DNA of 64,000 nucleotides, taken from NCBI GenBank assembly GCA_028066245.1, contig JALCBR010000004.1:60833-124832 (forward strand). Direction: 5' to 3'. Each line of letters begins with the position of its first letter. Within the stretch, counting starts at the first letter, position 1. Below the pieces are notes generated by a model that saw nothing but the letters and a program-made list of their open reading frames with translations, ran no database searches and was not told the origin of the DNA. This document shows, in pieces, positions 1-8,186 of this stretch. Made by a program: the position numbers and the translations under genes. This DNA is from Pirellulales bacterium (GTDB lineage: Bacteria; Planctomycetota; Planctomycetia; Pirellulales; S012-138).

Positions 1-722
1 ACTTGCTTTCTCCGCGAGAGGTTCGCTCGCTGTTGTCCAATAAAGGTTGGGAGAGGGCGGTCGCCTTTCAAACAAGAAACCCGCTTCACCGCGCTCATGA
101 ATACGCTTTGCTCTACGGATTGGAAACGCTTCTGCGAGCCGGCCACAACGCTGGTGCCTGCCTGAATCCGCTGGTTGGAGAAACCAAAGGCGACGACGTC
201 AACGCCGAGGTCCGGATGCAGACGTATGAAGCCTTGATCGATTCAGGGAGCTTCGGTGAAGGAGATTGCGACACAAAACTTTGGGCAAAGACAGACGGTT
301 CCATCGCGGACCGCGTTGTCTTATTGGGGCTGGATATCAAGATGTTCTACGCCGGCCCCAAAGAAGCCGTGATGCATGGTATTTATCGACAAAACTATGG
401 CTTCTCGGACATCGTGATCGGCCGTAAGCACGCTGACGCGCCTTTCCACGACGGCTCAGCGATCTGGGGAGATTTCGATGCGCAAGAGATCTTCTCAAAC
501 CTAAACGGCGAACTACAGATTCAACCGGTGAATGTCGGGTTTGCCGCATTCTATGAGTCTCTCGGTCGGGTCGATCTGATGGAGAACCATCAGGATGAGA
601 AGCCCGTCTTCATCTCCGGCAAGCAGGTTCGCGCCATGCTGCAGGCAGGTGAGCAGGTGGACCCGCGAATCATGCGTGAGAGCACTTCGCAGATTCTCGT
701 TGAAGCAATGGCCACCAGTTGA
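1..722 (+). CDS. sat: Sulfate adenylyltransferase (ATP sulfurylase), 3' part
   Basis: ATP sulfurylase makes adenosine 5'-phosphosulfate and pyrophosphate from ATP and sulfate, the first step of sulfate activation in the cytoplasm. The 239 visible residues carry the family's nucleotide-binding motif [11 protein letters not shown] (about residue 23 of the visible part) and the second signature GRKHADAP, and end in a normal C-terminus. Homo-oligomeric Sat proteins are near 400 residues and the QTRNP motif lies near their middle, so the N-terminal PUA-like half is cut off by the window edge; the reading frame is open to base 1. No APS kinase domain follows the catalytic domain before the stop. 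Partners cannot be seen. Confidence 0.95.
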   Translation, partial: LLSPREVRSLLSNKGWERAVAFQTRNPLHRAHEYALLYGLETLLRAGHNAGACLNPLVGETKGDDVNAEVRMQTYEALIDSGSFGEGDCDTKLWAKTDGSIADRVVLLGLDIKMFYAGPKEAVMHGIYRQNYGFSDIVIGRKHADAPFHDGSAIWGDFDAQEIFSNLNGELQIQPVNVGFAAFYESLGRVDLMENHQDEKPVFISGKQVRAMLQAGEQVDPRIMRESTSQILVEAMATS

Positions 723-1442
723 CCGAAAGATCGCCAAGCTCCTGCATGACGACGCGTTCTGCTTGACTGCGGTTGCCTTTTGCAACGTCTGGCCGACTGC
801 TGTTCCGCGCGCCCGAAGGACCTGTCAAGTCATCCTGCGATGGGATGCTATCTGTTCTGCTCTCATGCGTACGGGCGAAATTGACATTGGTCAAATTTGG
901 GGGTGTTTAGGACCGAAATGCGCGCTGCCGAGCGCCATAGGAGGTTGACGGTTAACATGCTGCTGAACTTAACGTCAGGATTGCCGGTGATGTTGGCGGT
1001 CCCGTTGCTGGTTAATTGCTGGGCATGAAGCGTTTGCGCAACGCCCCTGGAGGCGAGAAAAACTTGACCAATGACAATTTCGCCCGTACGCCTGAGAGCA
1101 GGGTGTGCGGGGAACGTTGCGGTAATCTCCCCGGCCTTCCCACGGGACCCAAGTCGCTCATGGCTGGAAGCAGATTGACCAGGGACGACCGATTAAGAAG
1201 GCGAGCGAGAATGCGCGCGTGCACCACGCCGAGCGAGTTGACTTGAGCCAAGCAGAGAGGCGCTCTCATTCCGCAGCGTCGCTATCATTGCATGCGCTAC
1301 TGAAGCTGCAGCCAAGCTGATCTGGACTGCTTGCAGCAGGAATCGTATGGTCCGGCAACCATTTCTCAGGGTTGGTCCGTTGCGCGCGGAGACCGCAGCG
1401 CGGCACACAGATTTCACTTGCAATCATTTGCAGGGTCAAGCC
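723..1442. other. Intergenic region holding a MITE-like element
   Basis: This 720 bp spacer between sat and the TPR gene holds the repeat at 859-1099. Outside the repeat I see no gene with a ribosome-binding site, no convincing terminator and no other structure. The short open frames here are incidental and partly come from the repeat's inverted ends. Confidence 0.6.
859..1099. repeat. MITE-like element, copy 1 (inverted-repeat ends)
   Basis: A 241 bp non-coding element bounded by inverted repeats of about 40 bp (859-898 and 1060-1099) that match at 37 of 40 positions by eye; each begins GCTCTCA and contains GCGTACGGGCGAAATTG. A closely related copy lies at 39778-40020, some 39 kb away, colinear over its whole length. 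It has no open reading frame with a start signal, so any mobility would need a transposase supplied elsewhere. The inverted ends would let a transcript fold into a long stem. I could not identify a target-site duplication with certainty. Confidence 0.75.
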
Positions 1443-3467
1443 ATGCGACAATTCGCAACGATGATGCCTCTGGTAACTTTCGCCAGTTGCTTGCTGCTTC
1501 TCTCAGCATTGACTGCCAGTTCCCCAGCGCAATCCAGACCGCGCACAACGCCACCGGTGACCCCGCCTGCAAACGCAGGGTCGGCACAGCAAGGTCAAAG
1601 TGGTGGCTCCAACACACGGTTACGCTTCTTGCCGCCAGAGCAGTCAACACAAGATGCGGCTGGAGATCGCAGAGACTCAGATGCCATACGAGGTTCGGCG
1701 GCGACTGAAAACAATGGTGCAGTTGTTCCGGCAACAACATCTGCGGATTTGCGAGAAGAATCACCTCGTCAGTCGTCCGTGAGACCGGGTATCGGGACGT
1801 TGCGGCTGCGCGGCATTGCGCCGGGTCAATCGACCGTCGACCAACTGCGTGCCGGTTGGGGTGAGCCGTTGCGGACGAGTGAGCCGGAACAAGGGCACTT
1901 CATCCTTGAGTTCGAGTTTCCCCCTTTTGCCTCGGCAAACGTTTCTGTTATTAACGGAACGGTCGTGCGCGTTGTCTTGCCGATGAGTCAGGCAATGACA
2001 GTGAATGAGGCGATTGCCGCGCTACAGCTGGCAGATGTTCCGCCTGTGATTGTTCCAGATGAACAAGGAGCTCCACTGGGCATCGCTTTCCCGGAACGGG
2101 GCGTCCTGTTCAATGTCGCGCCAAGCGATGCCAACGCTGTCACTCAGGCGACAATCGAGCCGGTTAGCTTTCACGCTTTCCTACTTCGGGCGGAGAACCT
2201 CTGGCATGAAGACTACAGCGGAGCGCTGGCCGATGTTGACACGGTCCTGGAGCTAGACGCCAACCAGCCTCAAGCTCATTGGATTCGCGCCAAGTTGCTG
2301 CACGCGCTTGGCCGAACGGATGAAGCGTTGCGCGCCATTCGCCAGGCTTCCACGTTGGCCCCAGAAACACCTGAATACCTGCTGACGGAAGCCGCCATCT
2401 TGATTCATCAAGGGCATCTTCCATTGGCCAGAGACTTGGCCGCCCAAACGGTACGCATCTCCGATCAGTTGCCGGAACTGAAAGCTCAAGCGATGGTCTT
2501 TCAAGGAGACTTGTTGCGAGACGATGGTCCCAGCGGAGGTCGGCAAGCCATGGATTTGCACATGCAGGCGATTGAGGCTGCCAAGCCGATCATCAATGAT
2601 TCGCGTTTGGCCATTCGTCGGGCAGCGCGGAACGCTTATCTAGACGCTCACCTGTCAATCGCTATGGATATTGCGGCGGGGTCGTTCCGCAATCAGGCCG
2701 ATGCCGTTGGGCAATGGCTATCTCGGGCGATGGTGCTAGCGGAAGGAGCGGCAGAAACTCGCCGCGTGGAGCAGAAGTTTCACGTGGCCAGCCAGGGTTT
2801 GCACGCCCTGGCGCGGATGCCCTCTCCTCCCGACCCGCAGGAATGGGCCAGGCAAACACTCACCCTTGGCCGTGAATTGCTCGGCGATATTGCCGATCCG
2901 CTGTGCCAGCAGCGAATCAGTTGGGACCTGGCCAGAGCGTTGGCATCAGGCGTCAAGATCCATCGTAAGAGAGGTGAGGCTGCCGATGCCCTACAACTTG
3001 CGGAACTCGCCGACACCTACTTTCGTCAGGCTGGGCCAGACCGTGGCAAATCAGGACGGGAAGCTTTGCAGATCGGTTTGTTTCGCTTTCAAGCCGGAAG
3101 TGTGGAAGCCCTGTTGAATGACGATCACGAAGCCGCGGCCAAGTGGTATGAAACCGCCAAGGGCTCATTTGCCCAAACACCGACACATCTGACTGAACGA
3201 ATCGACTATGAATACGGGCAGATCTTGGTCAGCATGGCCGTTTCCTATTGGGAAACCGGCAAGCCTGACCAGGCTCTACAACTCATGACTGATGGTTCCA
3301 AATACATGGAGGCCGCCGTGCAAGCCGGTCGCCTGGAATCAAAGGCCATGGGTGCTCCTTACTTCAATCTCGCCGTGATGCTCCGGCACCTGGGCAAAGA
3401 ATCTGAAGCTGTTCACTACGATGAACTTGCGCGCCGCGTTGGCGTAGAGACCGGGCCCGTTCGATAG
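1443..3467 (+). CDS. Secreted TPR-repeat protein
   Basis: A 674-residue protein of unknown specific role. The chosen ATG (1443) gives a clear signal peptide (MRQFATMMPLVTFASCLLLLS, ending near SSPAQS), followed by a Pro/Ser/Gln-rich low-complexity stretch to about residue 110. Next comes a conserved-looking segment (GIGTLRLRGIAPGQSTVDQL onward, to about residue 220), then helical TPR-like units from about residue 245 (LWHEDYSGALADVDTVLELD; AKLLHALGRTDEALRAIRQA; AAILIHQGHLPLARDLAA) and a long helical C-terminal half with further degenerate TPRs. TPR proteins act as scaffolds; here in the periplasm or on the surface. The frame runs upstream to 1347 but lacks an export signal from there. The gene stands alone on its strand. 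Confidence 0.85.
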   Translation: MRQFATMMPLVTFASCLLLLSALTASSPAQSRPRTTPPVTPPANAGSAQQGQSGGSNTRLRFLPPEQSTQDAAGDRRDSDAIRGSAATENNGAVVPATTSADLREESPRQSSVRPGIGTLRLRGIAPGQSTVDQLRAGWGEPLRTSEPEQGHFILEFEFPPFASANVSVINGTVVRVVLPMSQAMTVNEAIAALQLADVPPVIVPDEQGAPLGIAFPERGVLFNVAPSDANAVTQATIEPVSFHAFLLRAENLWHEDYSGALADVDTVLELDANQPQAHWIRAKLLHALGRTDEALRAIRQASTLAPETPEYLLTEAAILIHQGHLPLARDLAAQTVRISDQLPELKAQAMVFQGDLLRDDGPSGGRQAMDLHMQAIEAAKPIINDSRLAIRRAARNAYLDAHLSIAMDIAAGSFRNQADAVGQWLSRAMVLAEGAAETRRVEQKFHVASQGLHALARMPSPPDPQEWARQTLTLGRELLGDIADPLCQQRISWDLARALASGVKIHRKRGEAADALQLAELADTYFRQAGPDRGKSGREALQIGLFRFQAGSVEALLNDDHEAAAKWYETAKGSFAQTPTHLTERIDYEYGQILVSMAVSYWETGKPDQALQLMTDGSKYMEAAVQAGRLESKAMGAPYFNLAVMLRHLGKESEAVHYDELARRVGVETGPVR

Positions 3468-3527
3468 CGTACACGCCAATCATTCTGGGTGCCGATCATC
3501 TTAGATCGATCCGATTGTTCGTAGGCA

Positions 3528-4691
3528 CTAAGCCGCGACATGCTGCTGGCTTCTGACCTTCGCTAAGAAGGTTAACAATTCACGTTCAAACCGGGCCGTG
3601 GCAAACTGTTCGGCCTGACTTCGAGCGCGATTGGCTGAGAAGCTCTGTGGCGAATGCTCAAATCGTTCGATCGCGTCATTCAGAGAGTCCGGTGTTTGCT
3701 CCGCAAAGAACGTGCCAGTGCCCGGTTGATCGGTCGTGGGGGACAATACGGTTTCGGTCGCACCTCCTTGACCGAATGCGATGACTGCGGCACCACATGC
3801 CTGCGCTTCCAACGGGACAATGCCAAAATCTTCGAGCCCCGGAAAGAGTAACGCTTTGCAATGCCGCATGGCGTCACGAATCACTTCGTCCGGCTGCCAA
3901 CCGCGCAGCTCAATTGTTGGGCCTGCCAACCGCTCAAGTCGTGCGTGATCCTGACCATCCCCGATAACGACAAGCTTCCGCCGGCTGCGGTTGCATGCTT
4001 CAATCGCCAGGTCAATGCGCTTGTATGGCGCAAGTGCTGAAACACACAGATAGAAATCTTCGCGAGCGACGTTGGCCGGCGTATAGAACTCTGTATCAAC
4101 AGGCGGGTAGATCAGCGTGCTCTCCCGTCCATAGCAATCCGCGATTCGTTGTGCGATTGTCCGGCTGATGGCCACATAGTGCGTGACGCGGTCAGCCGTT
4201 TCTTGATCCCAGTTCCGAATCCGATCCAACACAACGTCGCGTGCTGCGGAGACGGGAGCCTTGAATACCTTGCCTGCGAAAACGCCGATCTTGCCTTCCG
4301 GGGTTTCTGTGCGAAAGTAATCGCCACGAAGTTGCCAGGCATAACGCATTGGCGTAAAGCAATAGCACACATGGGGCACGCCGGGTGGCGGAACAATGCT
4401 CTTGGCCACCGCGTGGCTAAAGCTCAAAACCAACTCCGTGTTGGCAGCTGGTCGCAACCGTTCGATCGCTCGCGGCATCATCGGCAACATGTATCGATAG
4501 TGCTTTCGCCCCGGCAACCGCTGCAAATAGCTGGTGCGAATCCTCATCGCATCGATCGTGGACGAAGTTCGCCCAGGCTGGTGCAGCAGCGTCAACAATT
4601 CCGCGTCTGGGAAGTTGCGACAGGCGACTTCCAAGCATTTTTCGCCCCCGCGCATTCCGGTCAGCCAATCGTGAACCAGCGTGATAGGCAT
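3528..4691 (-). CDS. Glycosyltransferase family 4 (group 1)
   Basis: A 387-residue cytoplasmic glycosyltransferase that would move a sugar from a nucleotide-sugar donor to a glycan or lipid acceptor. The N-terminus (MPITLVHDWLTGMRGGEKCLE) is typical of GT4 enzymes of the WbaZ/mannosyltransferase-like group. The C-terminal donor-binding half carries GDGQDHARLE and the EX7E-type region LFPGLEDFGIVPLEAQACGA with GGATETV after it, all hallmarks of GT-B folds. It is a single gene, convergent with the TPR gene and not in a visible polysaccharide cluster, so the substrate cannot be named. Confidence 0.9.
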   Translation of the reverse strand: MPITLVHDWLTGMRGGEKCLEVACRNFPDAELLTLLHQPGRTSSTIDAMRIRTSYLQRLPGRKHYRYMLPMMPRAIERLRPAANTELVLSFSHAVAKSIVPPPGVPHVCYCFTPMRYAWQLRGDYFRTETPEGKIGVFAGKVFKAPVSAARDVVLDRIRNWDQETADRVTHYVAISRTIAQRIADCYGRESTLIYPPVDTEFYTPANVAREDFYLCVSALAPYKRIDLAIEACNRSRRKLVVIGDGQDHARLERLAGPTIELRGWQPDEVIRDAMRHCKALLFPGLEDFGIVPLEAQACGAAVIAFGQGGATETVLSPTTDQPGTGTFFAEQTPDSLNDAIERFEHSPQSFSANRARSQAEQFATARFERELLTFLAKVRSQQHVAA

Positions 4692-4969
4692 GAGTTAAAA
4701 CGGCAGCGATTGTTGGCGACAGTTCGATCAGACGGACGAGCTGGTTGCAGACGCTTCAGATCGTGTCGATAGCGGAGAAAGCAGTCAAGGTGAGTTTCCG
4801 CGCGCATTGCTGGCACTCGTCCCGCCCGGACCATGCTGTTGTAGTCCGCAGATCTTCAAGACATCGCGTGAATCTCGGGATGGAGTCCAATCGCTGCACG
4901 AGAAGTGCCGTGATTGCGGAACCGGCACTTGTGCAAGCATTGCCGTGTATCGGCACATTGTCATGGCCA

Positions 4970-5860
4970 TTATGCAGAACAATGACGCGCGGCCCGACAT
5001 TCGATGGACCGTTCGATCTGAACCGTCGAATACTCGATGCCAAATCGATCATCCAATTCACGGCTAACTTCCATTAGGAGCGCGTCATTGTCTTGAACTT
5101 CAGGACGGACGAGGTGAGCTGTTAGCGCAATCTCTGTGGTGCTCATCGCCCAAACATGAATGTCGTGTACGCCGGTCACGCCTGGAAGTTGTGCCAAGTA
5201 GTTGCGGACTTCCTGCAAGTCAATCTCACGCGGAACTCCTTGCAGCGCCAAGTGGGCGGAGTCTCTCAGCAACCCCCAAGTGCCAATCAAGATCACTACG
5301 GCGACGAGCAAACTGGTGAGCGGATCAACCCAAGCGGCGCCGGTCAAGAAGATAATCAGCCCAGCAATCACCACACCCATTGAGACCGCCGCGTCAGCTG
5401 CCATATGCAGGAAGGCGCCTTTGATGTTGAGATCATGCTTTCTTCCAGTGAAGAACAACAGCGCCGTCAACGTGTTGATGACCACTCCCACCATCGAGAC
5501 CCAGACGACCGTCAGTCCGGAGACTTCGATGGGATTAATCAACCGTCCGATCGCTTCCCAGATGATACCCCCAATGGCCACCAGCAGAATGAGCGCGTTG
5601 AACAGTGCCGCCAGAATGGATGAACTTTTCCACCCGAAGGTTCGTCGCTCCGTGGGGGGCAGGCGCGTGAGGTAGTGCGCGACCCATGCCATGATCAGGC
5701 TGAGCACGTCGCTGATGTTGTGGCTGGCATCGGCAAGCAGCGCCAGCGAATTGAACATCAAGCCAAAGGCGATCTCAATGATGATGTAGATGACATTGAG
5801 CACTATGCCAATGGCGAAGGCCCTATTGAAATCCGCGTGATGATGATGGGAATGCGCCAT
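4970..5860 (-). CDS. Cation diffusion facilitator metal exporter
   Basis: A 296-residue CDF-family transporter, expected to export zinc or a similar divalent metal in exchange for protons across the inner membrane. Six hydrophobic segments are visible. The paired metal-site motifs are present: LADASHNISD in TM2 (H47, D51) and HMAADAAVS in TM5 (H152, D156), the H/D pattern of zinc-type CDFs. The N-terminus is His-rich (MAHSHHHHAD) and the cytoplasmic C-terminal domain contains GVHDIHVWAMS, the usual ferredoxin-like fold. It is monocistronic. Zn versus Co/Cd preference cannot be read from the sequence. Confidence 0.93.
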   Translation of the reverse strand: MAHSHHHHADFNRAFAIGIVLNVIYIIIEIAFGLMFNSLALLADASHNISDVLSLIMAWVAHYLTRLPPTERRTFGWKSSSILAALFNALILLVAIGGIIWEAIGRLINPIEVSGLTVVWVSMVGVVINTLTALLFFTGRKHDLNIKGAFLHMAADAAVSMGVVIAGLIIFLTGAAWVDPLTSLLVAVVILIGTWGLLRDSAHLALQGVPREIDLQEVRNYLAQLPGVTGVHDIHVWAMSTTEIALTAHLVRPEVQDNDALLMEVSRELDDRFGIEYSTVQIERSIECRAARHCSA

Positions 5861-5934
5861 GCGTAGCGAAGGGTGAGCCAGAAAAAAATGGAGCTACAAC
5901 GAATATTGAAAAACTAGCATCTTGTTACGAACTT

Positions 5935-5982
5935 AGAGCACATTCTTGCTGACGTTCCGTTGCCTAACATTGATGAATTCAG
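5935..5982. repeat. Short dispersed repeat (AGAGC...GTTCCGT), copy 1
   Basis: A short intergenic sequence beginning AGAGCACATTCTTGCTGACG and continuing GTTCCGTTGCC then AACATTGATGAATTCAG. Two relatives occur at 39702-39749 and 46531-46564. The three share AGAGC, TCTTG-like and GTTCCGTYGCC blocks in the same order and spacing. Its function is unknown; the copy lies between the CDF gene and oppC. Confidence 0.6.
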
Positions 5983-6061
5983 CGGACGGATGCGAGTTGC
6001 ATTCCTCTTGAGCTTGTCAGGCGTATCACTTTGGAGATGTGGGCTTCCAGCAAGGGTTAGG

Positions 6062-7225
6062 TTAACTTCTCGCCTTTGGATCAAGCGCGTCACGCAAGCC
6101 GTCTCCCAGCACATTCAGCATATAGAGCGTGGCTGCCAGGGTCAGCCCGGGGAAAACGATCAGCCACCAATCAATGCGGATTGGCGTGAGCACGCCGACT
6201 CCTTCCTGCATCAGCAAACCCCAGGAAACATCCGGCGGGGAGATCCCCAACCCCAAAAACGAGAGGAAGGCTTCAAACAGCATCACGCGCGGCACAGTCA
6301 ATGTCAGGTAAGCCAGCACAATTCCACGAGTATGCGGCAGGATGTGCCGAAAGAGAATCCGCGCACGCCCCGCGCCAGTCGCTCGGGCAGCTTCCACAAA
6401 CGGTTCTTGCCGGAGCGACTTAACTTGACCTCGAACGACGCGAGCCATCGTCAGCCAGAATACTGAGCCGACAACGAAGAAGAAAAGGGTCACCCGGTCG
6501 AGTCCCCAATGCTCCAAGAAACCGCCTCGAGCATCCAGCACCGTCACCAGGAAGATCACCACAAAGATGAACGGCACAGACTGGAGAATGTCCACCAGTC
6601 TCATCATGGCCGAATCGACCCAACCTCCCGCAAAACCAGCAACGCCGCCGTAGATCACGCCGAGCAGCAAAGAGACCAACGCCGCGACGAAACCAACCGC
6701 CAATGAGATCCTTGCTCCCCAAAAGATTCTGGAGAGCAAGTCACGCCCCAGGAGATCTCGCCCACAAAGCGAGTTCAATCGCCAAGAGCCAAACACTCTG
6801 TTGCGGGCGCGAAACAAAAGGCCATCGAACCAGTCAATTTCTTCGGCACGGAATCCATATTCCAGGTCACGGACGTTTGTTTGCCGTGGCGCTTCGGTCG
6901 TGACGTTTGGAACGATGGCTTCGTTACCCCGCATGGCCGCGATCATCGAATTCTGATCGACAACCAGCGGCGACAACACAGGGCTGGACAAACTTCGCTC
7001 CGTCAACGCCAGTCGTGGTGACTGAAGCGGCAGAAACGGAGTCAGGACGGCCAAGATACTGATCAATGCCAGCAACCGCATTGACCATACCGCGCCACGG
7101 TTAGTACGGAATCTCTGCCAAGCTTGGTACGTTGGCGAACGCAGACTCGTAACAAGCTCGTTTGACGGGATGGCGGTCGCAGGAGATTTTTGACCCGTGT
7201 TGCGCGGATTTGTGGCGCCGTCCAT
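6062..7225 (-). CDS. oppC: Peptide ABC transporter permease (OppC-like)
   Basis: A 387-residue inner-membrane permease of a dipeptide/oligopeptide importer. A cytoplasmic N-terminus precedes TM1 (about residues 49-67), followed by a large periplasmic loop and the five-helix core. The EAA loop that contacts the ATPase is readable as EAARATGAGRARILFRHILP, and the C-terminus has the PPDVSWGLLMQEG signature of OppC/DppC. Its ATG overlaps the stop of the upstream permease gene by one base (TAATG), implying translational coupling. The operon order is oppA-oppB-oppC; OppD/OppF ATPases are not in the window and must come from elsewhere. Specificity is unknown. Confidence 0.93.
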   Translation of the reverse strand: MDGATNPRNTGQKSPATAIPSNELVTSLRSPTYQAWQRFRTNRGAVWSMRLLALISILAVLTPFLPLQSPRLALTERSLSSPVLSPLVVDQNSMIAAMRGNEAIVPNVTTEAPRQTNVRDLEYGFRAEEIDWFDGLLFRARNRVFGSWRLNSLCGRDLLGRDLLSRIFWGARISLAVGFVAALVSLLLGVIYGGVAGFAGGWVDSAMMRLVDILQSVPFIFVVIFLVTVLDARGGFLEHWGLDRVTLFFFVVGSVFWLTMARVVRGQVKSLRQEPFVEAARATGAGRARILFRHILPHTRGIVLAYLTLTVPRVMLFEAFLSFLGLGISPPDVSWGLLMQEGVGVLTPIRIDWWLIVFPGLTLAATLYMLNVLGDGLRDALDPKARS

Positions 7226-8139
7226 TAGAGTGACTCCAACCGCGGGTCAAGGAGTTTCTGGACGATGTCGACAAGCGCATTTGTGACCAACAGGATCGTC
7301 GTGTAGAGCAAGACCAGCCCCATGGCCAGCGTGTAGTCACGGTCGAGTGCCGCGTTGACAAAGCTGGTTCCGATTCCGGGAATGGCGAAGATTCTTTCAA
7401 TCACCAAACTGCCCGTCAGGATCCCAGCCACCGCCGGACCCAAGAATGAGACAACAGGCAGCACTGCGGCGGGGAACGCGTGCTTCCAAACAACGACATG
7501 GCGGGGAACACCCTTGGCAATTGCAGTGCGGATGTATTCTTGGTTCCAAGTCTCCAGCATGCCAGCACGAGCCAAGCGTGCCACGTAAGCGGCAAATGGA
7601 ATTGCCAGGCAGAATGCAGGCAGAATCAACTGCGAAGGTTGGCCCCAACCGGCTGGCGGCAGCACCGGCCAAACAAAACAAAAGAGCAAGATCAAGATCC
7701 CGGCGAGTACAAAATTCGGTGTGGCGATTGCCAAGACGGCCAACCGCCGCATCCAGCGATCGGCCATCCCGCGGTTGAGTCCCGCCCACAGTCCCGTTGG
7801 TACGCCCACGGTCAAGGCAAGCGCGAGCGCCATTAAGCCAAGCGCGGCAGAGGTAGGCAAACCCTCGACAATGACTTCGTTGACCGTGTAGTCGGCAAGT
7901 CGATAGCTTGGTCCCAGATCAAGCGTCACCGTACGGGCAAGCTCGCGCAGATATTGGACGCCCAACGGCTGATCAAGTCCGTAGCGATCCGCAGTTGCCT
8001 GACGAATCTCCTCCGGGACTTGCTGCTCGTGATCAAACGGTCCGCCAGGGACGGCGCGCATCAAGAAGAACGAGATCGTGAACACGGCCCACAGCGTCAG
8101 CACGGCCGTCAGCAGTCGTCTGCATAGGAAGCCGACCAA
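7225..8139 (-). CDS. oppB: Peptide ABC transporter permease (OppB-like)
   Basis: A 304-residue inner-membrane permease, partner of OppC. TM1 is the canonical RRLLTAVLTLWAVFTISFFL, followed by MRAVPGGPF, and the EAA loop reads YIRTAIAKGVPRHVVVWKHA. I place the start at the TTG at 8139 because a strong GGGAGG ribosome-binding site (8147-8152) lies about seven bases upstream, and this removes a 17-residue extension (start TTG 8190, overlapping the oppA stop) that is not typical of the family. Helices and length fit OppB/DppB. The start codon is the only doubtful point. Confidence 0.92.
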   Translation of the reverse strand: MVGFLCRRLLTAVLTLWAVFTISFFLMRAVPGGPFDHEQQVPEEIRQATADRYGLDQPLGVQYLRELARTVTLDLGPSYRLADYTVNEVIVEGLPTSAALGLMALALALTVGVPTGLWAGLNRGMADRWMRRLAVLAIATPNFVLAGILILLFCFVWPVLPPAGWGQPSQLILPAFCLAIPFAAYVARLARAGMLETWNQEYIRTAIAKGVPRHVVVWKHAFPAAVLPVVSFLGPAVAGILTGSLVIERIFAIPGIGTSFVNAALDRDYTLAMGLVLLYTTILLVTNALVDIVQKLLDPRLESL

Positions 8140-8145
8140 CTCAAT

Positions 8146-8152
8146 CCTCCCT
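8146..8152 (-). promoter_or_regulatory. Ribosome-binding site fixing the oppB start
   Basis: On the minus strand GGGAGGA lies just upstream of the TTG at 8139, within the 3' noncoding tail of the longer open frame. It argues for a TTG start here rather than the TTG at 8190 that overlaps the oppA stop codon. Confidence 0.6.
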
Positions 8153-8186
8153 GACGCCACTCCGCGTGCAGCCGCGGGACGGCGAC

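Noticed and set aside
4149..4772. A 207-codon plus-strand open frame
   Set aside because: It lies antisense over the GT4 glycosyltransferase, with no start signal and no recognisable family character.
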